DNA of 53,325 bases from Paulinella micropora (Eukaryota > Cercozoa > Imbricatea > Euglyphida). The first letter of the stretch is position 1. Every line of letters begins with the position of its first letter. Below, piece after piece: positions 1-11,711 of this stretch. The notes under the pieces are model-generated. The model was not told the origin of the DNA, searched no databases, and was given only the letters and a program-made list of their open reading frames with translations. The position numbers and the translations under genes were made by a program. The stretch covers positions 61,394 through 114,718 of the forward strand of contig BJOX01000172.1 in the NCBI GenBank assembly GCA_009731375.1. The letters are read 5' to 3'.

Positions 1-1
1 G

Positions 2-463
2 GTGAAAGAAGCTTTCTATCTGATGAGACCAGCGGAACAACATGTCGCTGATGACACTCTCTCAGACTTATACTTGATGCGGGTCGTGGCGGTCCCACGA
101 CAGATGCGTGTCACACGGACACTCAAAATATCATCAGCCGCAAAGATAGTACAACCGATACTCCAGTTCTGGAGAAGTATGGACCCGGTTGAGGATCCAA
201 AGGCAAGACATTATCTGCCAGTATATAAAGACGCAAAAAGTCTCGAGACATGGGATGATACAATTACTCCCAGAGACAAGGATTACACTGCGTGGACCAT
301 TCAGACACTGCCAAGAGGAGTGCTTGATGTCCCTTTTGAATTATCGTTGGGCGGAATCCCTAATAAGATCTGGGACATTCTCGAACAGTCAAAGTTCGAT
401 CTGACTTTTGTTGGTGGTCCTCCACCAGGCAAAGAAATCCGCGCCAGACGACGAAGGCAGTGA
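2..463 (+). CDS. 3' end of unrecognised ORF, cut by window edge
   Basis: An open frame runs from the window edge to a TGA at 461-463, giving about 153 residues. I do not recognise the family. Visible features are a mid-protein segment rich in charged and aromatic residues (W-R-S-M-D-P, then L-E-T-W-D-D) and a basic C-terminus ending R-A-R-R-R-R-Q. The start is outside the window; the GTG at position 2 is not credible as a eukaryotic start. Normal composition and a clean stop suggest real coding, either a host gene's last exon or a mobile-element protein. It ends 50 bases before the ~1.05 kb repeat at 513, so it may belong to the element carrying that repeat. The other repeat copy lacks this ORF beside it, which argues against the ORF being part of the repeat unit. 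Confidence 0.4.
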   Translation: MKEAFYLMRPAEQHVADDTLSDLYLMRVVAVPRQMRVTRTLKISSAAKIVQPILQFWRSMDPVEDPKARHYLPVYKDAKSLETWDDTITPRDKDYTAWTIQTLPRGVLDVPFELSLGGIPNKIWDILEQSKFDLTFVGGPPPGKEIRARRRRQ

Positions 464-512
464 CAAAGAAACTATTTTTCTTTATGCGTCTCAAATAAAC
501 TGATTGATTGCC

Positions 513-951
513 CACGGCGTATCATGATTTGATCATGCATCATCAGTTATCAATATGAATATTAAAAAGACTCAGTGATATAACTTGGCATTCGATCGCA
601 ACATACGAGTGCGAAAGGTCGATCGACGATGATACTACACCGTATACGGGGATCGCTAGTGTATTGAGCGATGGTGTTCCCGGGTATGACCCTTTCCAAG
701 TCCTGGGATGATGTTCTCGAAAATGAAATGTTCTCTGAAACTTTCATTAAATTATTTTTTACGATAGATTATATACTGTCGTACCTGAGCACGGTCAATC
801 TCTACTTGTGTCGGTATATCGCAGGGTCGGGTACATACACCTCGACTTCGGATATAGCTATTAGGACTGGCCCCCTAATACTATATCATAGGATATCCGC
901 CTTATACAAGGGTATGTCATTAAAAAAGACAATGTACTTACGATCTCCCTG

Positions 952-1018
<67 letters not shown>

Positions 1019-1570
1019 GAAAAAGAAGAAGAAGAAGAAGGAGATCAAGGGGGGAATACAGCACCACGTTGCTTGTATTTTTTATTAATAGTACGTTTGT
1101 TCTTGACATACTGCTGAAAAAAAAAATTGAGGGGAAGGAGTTCAAAATTTACAAGAAAGGCTAGAGAATCCGCTTTGACGTGCCGTATGAGGATATATTT
1201 ATCGTCTTTTAGCGTCTATCCGTGGGTCGATGCGCTGTGTGGCATGACTCCATAGCGCATACTATTTGCAGAAAGAAATCAGAAGGTGTATGACGAAAAT
1301 GCTATTTCCGTCATAAAATCGGGAGGGGGTACTGTAGGCATCACCCCCCGGATAGCCGGTAAAAAATACCTTTTCCTGGTGACAGGTGCACCAGCTTGTT
1401 TTTCAGTATTATTTGTCCGGATTGGACCTGATGCCACTTTATTCCTGGTCTGTTGCCGTTTTCCTTGTCGGCTTCACTGAGCTAATATAACGAGACATCA
1501 TTCTCATCTTTTGAGGACTGTGTTTGGTTGTATTACCGACTTTCTACGAGCTATCGTTGGGGGCATTACA
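513..1570 (+). repeat. ~1.05 kb dispersed repeat, left copy (inverted relative to 17.7-18.8 kb)
   Basis: From CACGGCGTATCATG at 513 to about 1570 the sequence matches the reverse complement of 17722-18778 at high identity. Differences include the length of an internal (AAT)n/(AAG)n tract (951-1040 here, a poly-T tract in the other copy). Similarity starts abruptly at 513 and fades after about 1570. A short ORF at 1286-1480 (about 60 residues, containing S-G-G-G-T-V-G-I-T-P-R) is conserved in both copies, so it may be the remnant of a coding region, but I do not recognise it. Probably two copies of one mobile element in opposite orientation. Confidence 0.8.
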
Positions 1571-1776
1571 AGTTTAATTTAAATTTGACACTTGAATGTC
1601 CTCGGCTGTAATTGGAATACTTGCCACTCATAGCTCAGTGGTGGGCCCGGAAGCAGAAGAGATAAAATGGAAGAGTTAAAAAGGCTTTGAACTGAACTAA
1701 ACTTGAGAAAATGAGAAAAGCCTGGTATTTTTTTATTAAAAGTGTTTTGCGAACTTAAAAGATTAAAATAATATTA

Positions 1777-2042
1777 CTGACGACATTCCGAAGAGAAAAA
1801 AAAAAATTGTTTTTCGATTTTGGTTGGAATTTTAAGTTTGTGTCAGTTTTTCATTTTTGTGGCAAAAATTCAAATTTTCCAATTTAACTGTAACATTTCG
1901 CGAAAATTTACGATATTTTGCGGACGAATATATCCGTTAATTTGAAAAATTCAAATTTCCAACCAAAATCGAAATTCCAACCAAAATTAAAATTCCAACC
2001 AAAATCGAAAAGCTAATTTTTTTTTCTCTTGAATGTCGTCAG
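1777..2042. mobile_element. MITE-like element with terminal inverted repeats and TA flanks
   Basis: A 266-base AT-rich element begins CTGACGACATTC and ends GAATGTCGTCAG, and is flanked by TA on both sides (1775-1776 and 2043-2044). The arms extend inward imperfectly through CGATTTTGGTTGGAATTTTAA and its complement. There is no ORF. TA duplication, inverted ends and small size fit a non-autonomous Tc1/mariner-type MITE; the superfamily is inferred from the TA alone. Confidence 0.7.
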
Positions 2043-2448
2043 TAATAATAATAATAAATAAATAAAAAGCTATGATATTAAATTAAAAAAATAATATATA
2101 TTAATAAAATTTAAAAAAAAAGAAAAAAAAAAGTTGAAAAAACGAGTCATATTAATATATATTAATAATAACAAAAATTATAAAAGGAAGGAAAAATCAG
2201 ACTAAAAATAGAAATGAAAAATGTAGTAATAAGAATGGAAATGAAATCATTTGAAGGCCCCACAACAAAGGGGAAAAGATTAGTGTGCGCGCAAAAAAAG
2301 AAAAAAAAAAAAAAAAAAAACTTGAAAAGAGAGAGAGAGAGAGAGAGCCTTGTATGGAATGGGAGCAAAGTCAGAATGGAACTCAAAGGTCCAACAAGCC
2401 AGCCACCACTAGAGTTCACAAACAAACACAAAAATAACAAAACCGTTC

Positions 2449-2486
<38 letters not shown>

Positions 2487-3260
2487 CGACAAAAACGACA
2501 AAAACGACAAAAGCAGCAAAAGCAGCCAACGTGCCATACGCCCACGCTCGAGAAGAGAGGTAGAAATGAGTGGGAAGTGCAAGTAGGTAAACGAAGGTAG
2601 TGCCGTATGAAAGACGAGTCTGAATAAAACTGAAAACAATTGGAAAGGACAAGAGGGTAAGCTGAAGGAAGCTATAAATGGTAAATGAAAAACAAAAGAA
2701 AGGAAGGAGAGAAAGAATGCTCAAAGAAAAGGTCATTGAGTGGATCAGAAAGCTGTAAGTGTCTTACGCCATGCTACAGTTGAGTGGGTCAGAGGTCATG
2801 CACGTGTACAGCCCATCCTATTACTTATGTCCCAGGACGCAGACTCCAGCAAATTTGACCCCGAAGGTCGACGTCTTCTTTTCATTTTCCTCGTCTGGAC
2901 GACATTCACTTCATTTTCATTTTCCTCGTCTCGATTTCGTCTTTTCATTTTTGCTCGGCATATGTCTAGCCATGCTTGGACTAGACGAAACACATTGTCT
3001 TTTCATTCTTACCTTACTCAAGCTAAAGACACATCGGCCCTTTTATTCTTAACACGGATATCGGTCCCATGCATGGGTCTGAAGGTTGCTTCGCAAACCC
3101 ACAGTTGCGAGACGCAACGCGCGATCCTATGCCTGAAAGCGGTCGGCAGAGGGGGTGCTTATCAGCTTATCATGCGGCGCTTAGCGACGATTGCTGCAAG
3201 TAAGTGGGCAGGAATGGGTTGCGAAATAATAAGGTAAATCCTAGCCGAGTGTCGTCCAAC
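2043..3260. other. Intergenic region, no gene seen
   Basis: AT-rich spacer with poly-A/(GA)n at 2290-2346, (CAA)n at 2449-2490 and a short C/T-rich direct repeat (TTTTCATTTTCCTCGTCT, twice) around 2880-2950. The open frame 2740-3237 has repeat-driven composition and no recognisable domain. The 3' end of the surface-protein gene lies at 3261. Confidence 0.5.
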
Positions 3261-3646
3261 TTACACTTGATCGATCAAGAGCGCTAGCGCTAGGATCACC
3301 GGCACGGCCAAATGCAGCACCCACGAAGCATCTGTGATGGACCGCGCACTGCTCGGAACCATGTACGAGCAGAAGGTAGACACGTTATTGGTGCTCAAAC
3401 CCAAGAAGTGAAAAAGCGTAACATTCTCTTTACCTTCCAGCTGACACTCTGAGTTGTAGTAGGCTATTGCTTCGTAAACAGTTGAGTGGGTCGCGTAGCT
3501 GGTGCTCGCTAAGTTGCACAGGCCTCTCTTGGGGCCGACATGACAGTACATGCATGGCGTGTCTGCGGAGTGCGGGTGCTTCATTCCAAAACAACCACCA
3601 CCTACAAACGGACACAACCAACACTCCCAATCCATGCTTACATAAT
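3261..3646 (-). CDS. Exon 9 of the surface protein: Cys-rich domain and GPI-like tail
   Basis: A Cys-rich stretch (C-W-L-C-P, G-G-C-F-G, P-C-M-Y-C-H-V-G, G-L-C-N-L) is followed by about 60 residues and a C-terminal S-S-A-R-S-I-T-D-A-S, then the hydrophobic end VLHLAVPVILALALLIDQV. A small-residue site before a hydrophobic terminus fits a GPI-anchor signal; a plain membrane anchor is the alternative. The acceptor at 3647 is in phase with the donor after 3830; two nearer upstream acceptors would create stops. Confidence 0.65.
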
Positions 3647-4042
3647 CTGCTTTCGCGCGTCCTGCAAGTCTATCGGTTAGTACGATCACATCCTTGTCGT
3701 TGTCAATCTTTTGAAAACATGTCAAATATGATCAGCTACTGCTTGTTGTCCACTTAAGAAACATTACTAATCTTCTAGCATTTTCTGCGGTAGATATTGA
3801 TGCAAGTATCCATGCATGCGAGCGCTTACAGTTTCCGTCGTGGTTGGCACAGACCGTCGCCAAATTGCTCCTGGAGGGGGTGGCACTCCCGCTGCGAGAC
3901 CGCGAGGCCGTGACACTGCGGCTGGGCGATTGTGAAGCTGGGCTTGGCGAGGCTGACGGGGTGGTCGTGAGACTGCTGGTAGGCGTTGCTGAGGCCGGGC
4001 TTGGTGATGCAGAAAAGGCATCACTCTCTAGATTGCCTACAC

Positions 4043-4082
<40 letters not shown>

Positions 4083-7000
4083 TATATTTATATTTATATT
4101 TATATTTATATTTATATTTATATTTATATTTATATTATATATATATATATAAAAAGCTTCTCTATATAATATATATATTGGTATGTATGTGATGTATTTA
4201 TTGTTCACTGTGCGACCAAACGACACAGCGTCGGGTCTGTTGCATGTGACGTGTGCTAGCCCAAATAAGACTCTTATGAGGCAAAAATCACTAGATTTTG
4301 ATTGTTCCAGCAAGCAAACTTTTGAAAACGCCTTCCCTCCCTTATTTTTTTCCTCGCTTCCTTCCCCCTTTTCTACTTACTTCCCATGTTTCCTCCGGCG
4401 TATGCCGAACCTGGTGTTGCGGCGACGGTGCTTGCAGGTGATGCTGAGAGCAAGGTAGGCGTGGCCGAAGCTAAGGCAGACGTAAGGCTGCCGCTGGGCG
4501 ATCGTGAAGCTAGGCTTGGCGAGACTGACGGGGTGATCGTCAGACTGCCGCTGCACGTTGCTGAGGCCGGACTTGGGGAGACCGACGGGGACAGACTTGG
4601 GGTGGTTGTCAGCGATGCAGACGCGGTAGCAGAGGCCGTGAGACTGCTGCTGGGCGTTGCTGGGGCCGATGTTTGCGAGGCTGACGGGGTGGTGGTGCGA
4701 CTGCCGCTGGGCGTGGCTAGGGCCGGGCTTTGCGAGGCTGACGAGGTGGTGGTGAGACTGGCGTTGGGCGTTGCTGAGGCCGGGGCTGGCACAGTGATGG
4801 ACAAAACTGCCATGTCGCACGTCGTCGCGTCAGGCGCTGGTAAGCATGCTATGTAGTTCACGCGCGTCACCAAAGGGCTGCCGTCCGACGGAAAGTCCTT
4901 CGGGTCCACCGTGGAAGGATCGAACACATACGTTCCGCTTGAATACAGCACCAACGTTCCACCGTTGTCACCAGTCATCGGAACCGATGGGTTTCCCGAA
5001 GCAATCGAGTGCACAGTACTGGTCAAGCGGTCCACTACCTTCACCACCTCCGTCACACCACCTGTCCCGTAGTCGTTGCTCGACACATTCCCCACCACCA
5101 CTCCATGGGGCCACGTCGAGCTATCGAAGTCATCCTCAGCGATGGCGTACAGAACCTCCACGGTCAAAGTCGCCTGACGGCACAGTGTGAAGCCATTCAT
5201 ACAGATGGTGTAGTCGACGGAAGTCAAGAAGGGTGAGCCATCTATCCCAAACGCGATTTCAGGCAGTGCCGTAGGATCGAAGCTGTACGTCCCGTTTGGC
5301 AGCAGCTTGAAAATGCCGCCATTCGTACCCACCGTCGTGGGACCGCTTGGATCATTCGTCGCACTGACTCCTCCAAATGCGGTGACCTGCATCGGGCTGC
5401 TTCCAAAGTCATTGGATAGCACTGAGGGTCCTTGCAGGATCTGTTCGCTTCGCGGGGTTTCGTCGCTGTCATCGCTTGCAACAAGTTCAGGTGTGGGTGA
5501 GATGACATTAATTGTGGCTACTCGGCAAAGAGTCTCGTCGTATATCTATAGGACAATATAAAGGATGTACAAGAGAGTAGACAAGGCATGCTTTCGGACC
5601 TCAGCGTAACAGATGGTATAGCTGATGTAGCTGTTGTAGATGCAGTTGTTCGCTGCTGCTGATGCTGGCGGTGTGAACATCCACCGTCCATCTGAGTAAG
5701 CGGTGAAAGTGCCGCCATCACCAAGCGCTTCAACAGTCACTCCATTGTCATCCATAGGACGCTTGGATCTTGGAATGGTCAGATTTCCGGAAGTTCCTTC
5801 TACATACTTGGTAAAAAAATCATCCTCCGTGTCGCTGACGTCATTGAGATGTGCGTTCCCGGAAGAGACGGAGCAGTTAGGACCGCTGTCCATGAGGAAG
5901 GTCACGTCATCGGCCGGCTTCAGCGCGGAGCAGTTCCATGTCATGCTCCACCGCACGGCGTGCCACTCTCCAGGCAGGATCTCCAAGTTGCCGATACCGC
6001 CATTGTCTAACGGGAAGGGACTCCCAACCATGCCGTCGGGAACGGGAGATATCATCTCCGTCCCATCGAGCTTGGTGACGATATACTTGGTACTTCCACT
6101 GACATATTCAACACCTCGGTAGCTTCCCAAATCGGTGGTGAATTGAAAGCTGTTTGCTGGAATAGGTCGGCCAAAACTTGTGGTAATTTTGATCACCTTG
6201 CCCACAGAAGAGCAGTCGTCACCAAAGAAGGTGTCCTGACGTATTTGCGGCAGAGGTTGAACAGGATAGACAGAGGTGCCGCAGTCTGGACTTCTCAAAA
6301 CGCCATCAAATTGCTGACCCCAAGCTACAATAATTTTTGCGGTTGTGCTGTTCGTATACACCTTTGTGCCCGAGAGATCTCTGTACAAAGTGCCATAATA
6401 GGAGAAAGCTTGCTGAGCGGTAAGGGCATACGTGGCTTCAGGTAGTAGGTCGCCATCTTCATCGATGAAGACGTGAGCGGCCTTGGTGACACTGATCCAG
6501 AGAGGCAAGTAAGTGGGCGCTTGAATAACGCAGGTACTGGAGGTGTTGGAAAGACAGTCATTGGAAGGGGTGGCACCCCAACCCAAAGCCACGATTGCCT
6601 CAGGTTGCAGACGGCTCGCAGGAATGAGAGTGTGGCCTATTAAACACCAAAGGCAGAGCATTTTCTAGAAAATGCGTGCATGGTTTAAATCTGAGAAGGC
6701 AAACGAGCGTACCCCAATTTGAACGTATCCAATTGTCGTGTTGAAGGAAAGGTATGCAATCAGCTGAACACTGAACGCGGGCGGAATACTTTACTCCTAT
6801 ACAGTGAGGCAATATGCCGTACAAGTATCAAGAGAATGCTCTTAGAGTTCTTTCAAGATTCATCTGTGTCTAGGTCTCTTTTTCCTGGTCTCTCCTTTTT
6901 TTTTCCTGCTCCTTGTCCTCTCCTAGGCATCCTTCTGACCGAAAAAAGAAGTTGTGCGAGAAAAGTTGCACGGCAATAAAAGCAGGGCCTCATGAGCACC

Positions 7001-8729
7001 AAAGATGGCAGAGAGGGCTGCGTCGACGGTAGGATTGAAGGATAGAAAGAGCGACGGAGGGAATGGGGGAGGGATGCATGGATTGACCAGAAGTACATTT
7101 GGGCGTGAATTTGAAATCGGTTAGAACCAGCGCGATTCTACATGAAATGCGCTGCAAAGTAGGCCCGCGCAGTGCCCTTACAATGCGTAGTCACGCTTCA
7201 TAACAAGGATATTCACACACATGAATGTAAATGGATACAAGTAGGATGACCGGTCGATAGCCGGATGACGGCGGTCTTCTTCGCAGGAACCAGGTACGTA
7301 GCAGCGCCCTGAGCCGGGTCTTGTGTCAAAGTCACAGTAATGTCATTCAACTGGTCGGGGTTGTAGACAAGCACATAGATGTTGTAAGGACTGCGAGTGC
7401 AGCCGGGGTCAGCCGCTGTCAGGTCGGAAAACACAGGAGTCCACCATTCAGTTTCCAACTCATTCAAGGGAGGCAAAGTCATCCAACGAAGCTGCCAAAC
7501 ATACAATTATGTATATGCTTTCAAAACTGAGTGTAGAATTTTCCTGACCTGGTAACCTGTACTTAAATCGATCTGTCCTGTGAAGAGGGAAACAGCCACA
7601 TTTTTGGTAGCAACGAGCTCATCGTTCACCAACACATCATATCGCACAGTCTCTCCTTCGTCGCCCTGGAAGCACGACTGAGTAGTGTTGTTCCTTTTGT
7701 GGCATACGTTGTCTTCCTCTAAGATGATGTAGGCGGCAACGAGACTGTATGAACCATAAGCTTCTTCAAAATTTCTCTCACACGTTTCAAAATCGATTCT
7801 GACGTTAAACCCGTGTAACAAATGCTGCGTTTGGTTTAGTGCATCATGTAGAGGATATCGGATGTAAGTGCATTCAGACCCCCCTGGAAGGCCACACGCA
7901 ATTTGAGTGCCGAGTGACACTTGCTCCGATGCGTGATCACCCCCTAACCCAACACGAAAATGGGTCCCTGTCAACTGTCCTTCTGGGTAAATCTCAAATG
8001 CCCCAGCCTGGATGGGTCCGGCGTTCGTGGGATACCTAAGCAGTACCAAGAGCACATTTTTTTACCAAGTCCTTCAGTTTCTCTGCTGTGCTCTTAGTTC
8101 GCAAAATATATGCAAATATATATGTAATACGTTAAAATATCCCCCACCCCCAAACTTTCTTCCCCTCCGCCCCGGAATCGTCAGCCTGGAAAGACAAAGT
8201 GAAAATCATCGGATAGAAACTCGAAAATTTCAAAGGAATCTGACGATTTTTTTTTTTTTTTTCAAAAAATTACTAGAACCTTGTAATTCCTGGAAACGTA
8301 GAATTCTCAAAAATTTTCGGGATTTTTCCGCCTTTTTTTTTTTTTTTCCCCAGTGACATCTTAACATACACTTGTAAAAATATTCCCCGCCTGTCCCCCC
8401 GCCAGTCACCGGAAAAAGTAAAAATAATGGAGGGGGTCTCAAAATTTTTCTGAGAATAGATTTTTAGGTGGGGAAAGTCCCCAAACCTGCGCAAACAGGC
8501 CTCTCGGAAGGTAAAAGCATCACATGGCTAGATGGCTTGAATTTTTGTATTTCTCCCTCATATTTTCACTCCATTTTTAAGGGACGCTCCCAGGCCACAC
8601 CCCCTCCCGAGGGGGAGGGTGTGTGTGTGTGTGTGTGTGGGGGGGGGGGGGGGTNNNNNNNNNNATACGGTCGCTGAGAAGATTCGGTCAGTCATTTTAC
8701 GTTTGCAGAGCTCTCTTTGTCTCTCTTTA

Positions 8730-8798
<69 letters not shown>

Positions 8799-9468
8799 CT
8801 CTCTCTCTCACACACACACAGACACTCGCTCTCTCTTCACTCACGCACACACTCGTGACACATAGAACACACGAGCATCAAACAGACTCTCTATTTATCT
8901 CGTTCTTTTTGCATAAACGAACACTAGACAGTACCCGGCCTTGACAACGACCACGGGCAGCGTAGACCAGAGGCGATCCCGTGCGTCATACATGATCATC
9001 GCTGGATCCCGGTGGTTGCTAGCATTGATAAATTGTTCCACCAAGACGAGACTGTCTGTTGCTTCAAACAAGTCGGTGGGGAATGTTGGATGGAACCCAG
9101 TCGCGAGGTCACCGTCCCCGAAAATAAGAGTTGTGCTTTGAGAGGGCTCTCTAATGTCCATCTCAAATCCATCCTCCCAATGATCGTACAGAATAATGGT
9201 TCCTGGGAAAACGATGCCAACAGCGAGGACAACGTTGAGGTCTTGACCGGTTCTTTCGAGATCAGTAGGAAGAAGATCTTGGAAATCTCGAAGCACCAGT
9301 TTCTCTGGTTGTGGATTCAGGTAGCTTTCCACATACGCAGGCGGCACTACATTGTAACAAACCAAAACCAAACATGATTTACACTTGCCTCCCTTCCAGC
9401 CATGTCTGACCTTTTTGAGATGAAACCAATCGAAGAAAGGAGAATCCCACCAGGAACGAGAGAAGCAT
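3261..9468 (-). CDS. Secreted, probably GPI-anchored surface protein with bacterial-type adhesin modules; nine exons
   Basis: The model joins exons 9468-9411, 9346-8935, 8035-7549, 7491-7239, 6763-6713, 6636-5600, 5545-4381, 4036-3830 and 3646-3261. All junctions are GT..AG, every phase agrees, and the total is 4,056 bases (1,351 residues). The ATG at 9468 opens a signal peptide (M-L-L-S-F-L-V-G-F-S-F-L). In order follow: a module with GTIILYDHWEDGFEMDI and FGDGDLATGF; segments ending T-G-Y-Q/L-R-W-M; N-W-G-H-T-L-I-P; VALGWG, FIDEDGDL and IIVAWGQ; three Ig/cadherin-like repeats; a Ser/Thr/Pro stalk; a Cys-rich domain; and a hydrophobic C-terminus. The order Y-Y-D-H-W-E-D-G, G-D-G, W-G-F-T-L-I-P, W-G-Q is known to me from large bacterial surface proteins. 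The cell-surface or adhesive role is inferred. The 7239/6763 junction is the least certain; a donor at 7250 is also in phase. Confidence 0.82.
4037..4380 (-). repeat. Intron 7 with (TATTTA)n and (AT)n microsatellite
   Basis: Intron between exons 7 and 8 of the surface gene. It has GTAAGT at its start and GTGTAG at its end, with (AT)n and (TATTTA)n over 4046-4175. Nothing else was seen in it. Confidence 0.75.
4381..5545 (-). CDS. Exon 7 of the surface protein: Ig/cadherin-like repeats and Ser/Thr/Pro stalk
   Basis: Two tandem domains of about 95 residues share G-G-(I/T)-(F/L)-x5-G-T-Y-x-F-D-P, then V-(D/N)-Y-x-(I)-C or A-C and a closing A-x-L-(T/S)-(V/I)-x-V. A third, earlier copy lies at the end of exon 6 (G-G-T-F-T-A-Y-S-D-G-R-W-M-F). 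The pattern resembles bacterial Ig-like/cadherin-like repeat families. About 130 residues of S/T/P/A repeats follow (S-L-T-T-T-P-S-A-S units), a likely O-glycosylated stalk that continues into exon 8. The exon starts after TATAG at 5546, which places L-C-R-V-A-T-I-N-V in frame, and ends at a perfect GTAAGT donor. Confidence 0.8.
5600..9346 (-). CDS. Exons 2-6 of the surface protein: bacterial-type N-terminal module
   Basis: This part reads A-G|Y-P-T-N-A-G-P-I-Q-A-G across the 8935/8035 junction and S-N-W-G|H-T-L-I-P-A across 6713/6636. Both junctions fall inside stretches that are continuous in bacterial relatives, which strongly supports the splice sites. Other landmarks are M-Y-D-A-R-D-R-L, W-W-T-P-V-F-S-D and T-K-V-Y-T-N-S. 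Cysteines (C-E-R-N-F, C-H-K-R, Q-S-C-F) are scattered through exon 3, as expected of an extracellular protein. Exon 5 (6763-6713) is a 51-base microexon. Four of the five introns between exons 1 and 7 that do not hold long repeats or lie in the uncertain 7239-6763 interval are 54-76 bases. Confidence 0.8.
8036..8934 (-). repeat. Intron 2 of the surface gene with microsatellites and gap
   Basis: Holds poly-G next to a 10-N gap at 8655-8664, (GT)n, (CT)n, (TATC)n and (CA)n at 8620-8830, and A/T homopolymer runs at 8240-8350. The exon sequence either side joins cleanly in phase 2/1, so the gap lies in non-coding sequence. Confidence 0.75.
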
Positions 9469-10506
9469 TCCCCTCCGACTCCCTTCCTAAGCCCTCGAAG
9501 CTTTTTAGACTCTCCTTGCCGTCAGGACTGACTCAGGACCCAGAAGGGTTACTCCGGTACCCTTGACAGGAACGTAAGCCACTGTAGAGATTGGAACCGT
9601 TTTGACGGGAATTATTGCAACATTTGGGGACCCACTAGAGATCTCACTAGGTTTTGAAAAAATGAAAAAGGTGTGCCAACCCAGATTGTCACATGATAGG
9701 ATTTCCTGAAATCGTCGGGCGATTACCGGACAATGCGGGTATTGCAGTGGGGGATAAGAAGTCTCGGTCGGTCCCGACGCTGAATTTTAAGCCAGGTTTT
9801 GCGAGTTAACCGCTTTTACGGGGCCAAACATGCTTTCGGCCATATCAATTGCCAAATTGGAACGTTCAGCTGTCCTATCGAAATTGCTTACTCCAAAGAT
9901 ACCTACAATAAATGGTGCTGACGTGGAAAGCAGTATGATGAAACTAGAATTTGAGAAAGGACTTATTTGAAAACTTTCCTACTTGTATTAGGGTAATGCC
10001 CTCGCGGTGGCTTTTCTTCAGCCATTTTTCAGGTCTGATTTTGTTTTGTTTGGTTGCCCGTTTGGTTGCCATTTGACTTGCCCGTTTACGACTGATACCT
10101 CGTTGTCCCTGAGCCCCTGTGTCTTGTCTACCTTTTATGTGTTCACTATACGATTTTGTGTGTGCCTCTCACCTCTCCTCGTCTCTTACGGGGTAGCAAC
10201 TACTTTCTTCTCATACCTCGTATCTTCGATTTAGAGAAATATTTGTACAAAATCATAACTCACAAGAAAAATATTTGTACGAAATCATAACTCACAGGAA
10301 AACTGCCAAGAGATATTGCGCTTAGCAAGTCGCTGGCTGAGGCAGTGACCAGTGTCTCTCCCTCGGTCCATATATATGCCTGCATGTTGTGTGTATTTGA
10401 GTAGTGGTTCTGGCACTTCTTTTCTCCGAACCCTTTGTGACTGCTGATGCCGGTCAGATTCTCTCTCTCTCTCTCTGTCTCTCTCTCATCTCTCTCTCTT
10501 TCTTCT

Positions 10507-10550
<44 letters not shown>

Positions 10551-11227
10551 GGAGCGCATGCAATCGGCACGATCGAGCTTAAAAAGATACCCCTGTCATC
10601 CTTATTTCGAATCGTATCTCATACATACAATTTGAAGTAAACGTCCCATACGCACCCCTGATACTGAATACTAGTGAGTCAAAGTACTCGCCGTATTTCC
10701 GGTGTTACATATTCTACCCTGTACTCTTACTATCTTTATATATCATAACATACTTTTTTTTCCGTTTCTCTTTTTCTCTTTCTCATTCCATTCCTTTTCC
10801 TCTCTATCCCCTCTTTCTCTTTCTCTCTCTCTCTCTTATTTCTCTCTCTCTTTCTTTCGTTTTTTCTTTCTTTCTCTTTCTCTCTTTTTTTTCCCTTTTT
10901 TTTTCTTCCTCTTTCTCTCTCTCGCTCTATCTCTCTCGTCTCTTTCTTTCTCTTCCTCTCTCTCTCTCACACACACACTCTCTCTCTCTCTTTCTTTTTC
11001 TCCCCCCCCCCCCCCCCCCCCCCCCCCCCCNNNNNNNNNNNNNNNNNNNNNNNNNNNNNNNNNNNNNNNNNNNNNNCCCCCCCCCCCCCCCCCTCTCTCT
11101 CGTTCTCTCTCTCTCTCTCATACACACATACACACACACCTCTCTCTCTCTCTTGCACACATATGTCTTTACATCTCTCTCTCTCGCTCACATCTCTTTA
11201 CACATGCGTGTATATTTTTATGTGCAG
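9469..11227. other. Spacer between divergent genes; possible upstream exon of the Sel1 gene
   Basis: This interval is the shared 5' region of the surface gene (-) and the Sel1 gene (+). (CT)n tracts occupy 10460-10550 and 10755-11200, with poly-C around the 46-N gap 11031-11076. A short frame near 10405-10459 reads V-V-L-A-L-L-F-S-E-P-F-V-T-A-D-A and ends at GTCAGA in a phase matching the acceptor at 11227. It could be a signal-peptide exon, but no ATG is in frame beside it. Confidence 0.35.
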
Positions 11228-11652
11228 CGGTTTTGGATGACGGGGCCGCCTCCCTGAACACTGAGACTGAGAAAGAAGACACATCACAAGCCATGGTCAC
11301 TGAGAAAGAAGACACATCACAAGCCATGGTCACTGAGAAAGAAGACACATCACAAGCCATGGTCACTGATGCGCAGCTAGCACAAGCCACCGCCACTGCT
11401 GGGGGGGAAAGCCCACAGGCCATGGCCACCGATGGGACCAGACAGGAAGAAGAACAAGAAAGAGCTACACCGCAAGCAGGGGAAAGTACAGCTTCTGACG
11501 CGGACTCATGCGAAAAGGTCTTTTGCCTCTCTATTGCCTTTATGCCCTCTCTATTGCTTCTAGATTTGCCGTTATGTCCTTTGCCTCTTTGCTGCCTTTA
11601 TGCCCTGTCCCCATCCATCCATCTATCTATCTATCTATCTATCTATAACTAA

Positions 11653-11711
<59 letters not shown>

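Noticed and set aside
2740-3237. 165-residue ORF
   Set aside because: Composition is driven by local T/C-rich direct repeats; no domain and no codon bias.
3844-4856. Plus-strand ORFs with G-L-G-E-A-D-G repeats
   Set aside because: Complement of the Ser/Thr/Pro repeats in the surface-protein exons 7 and 8.
10260-10640. R-E and S-L repeat ORFs
   Set aside because: Translations of (CT)n/(GA)n.
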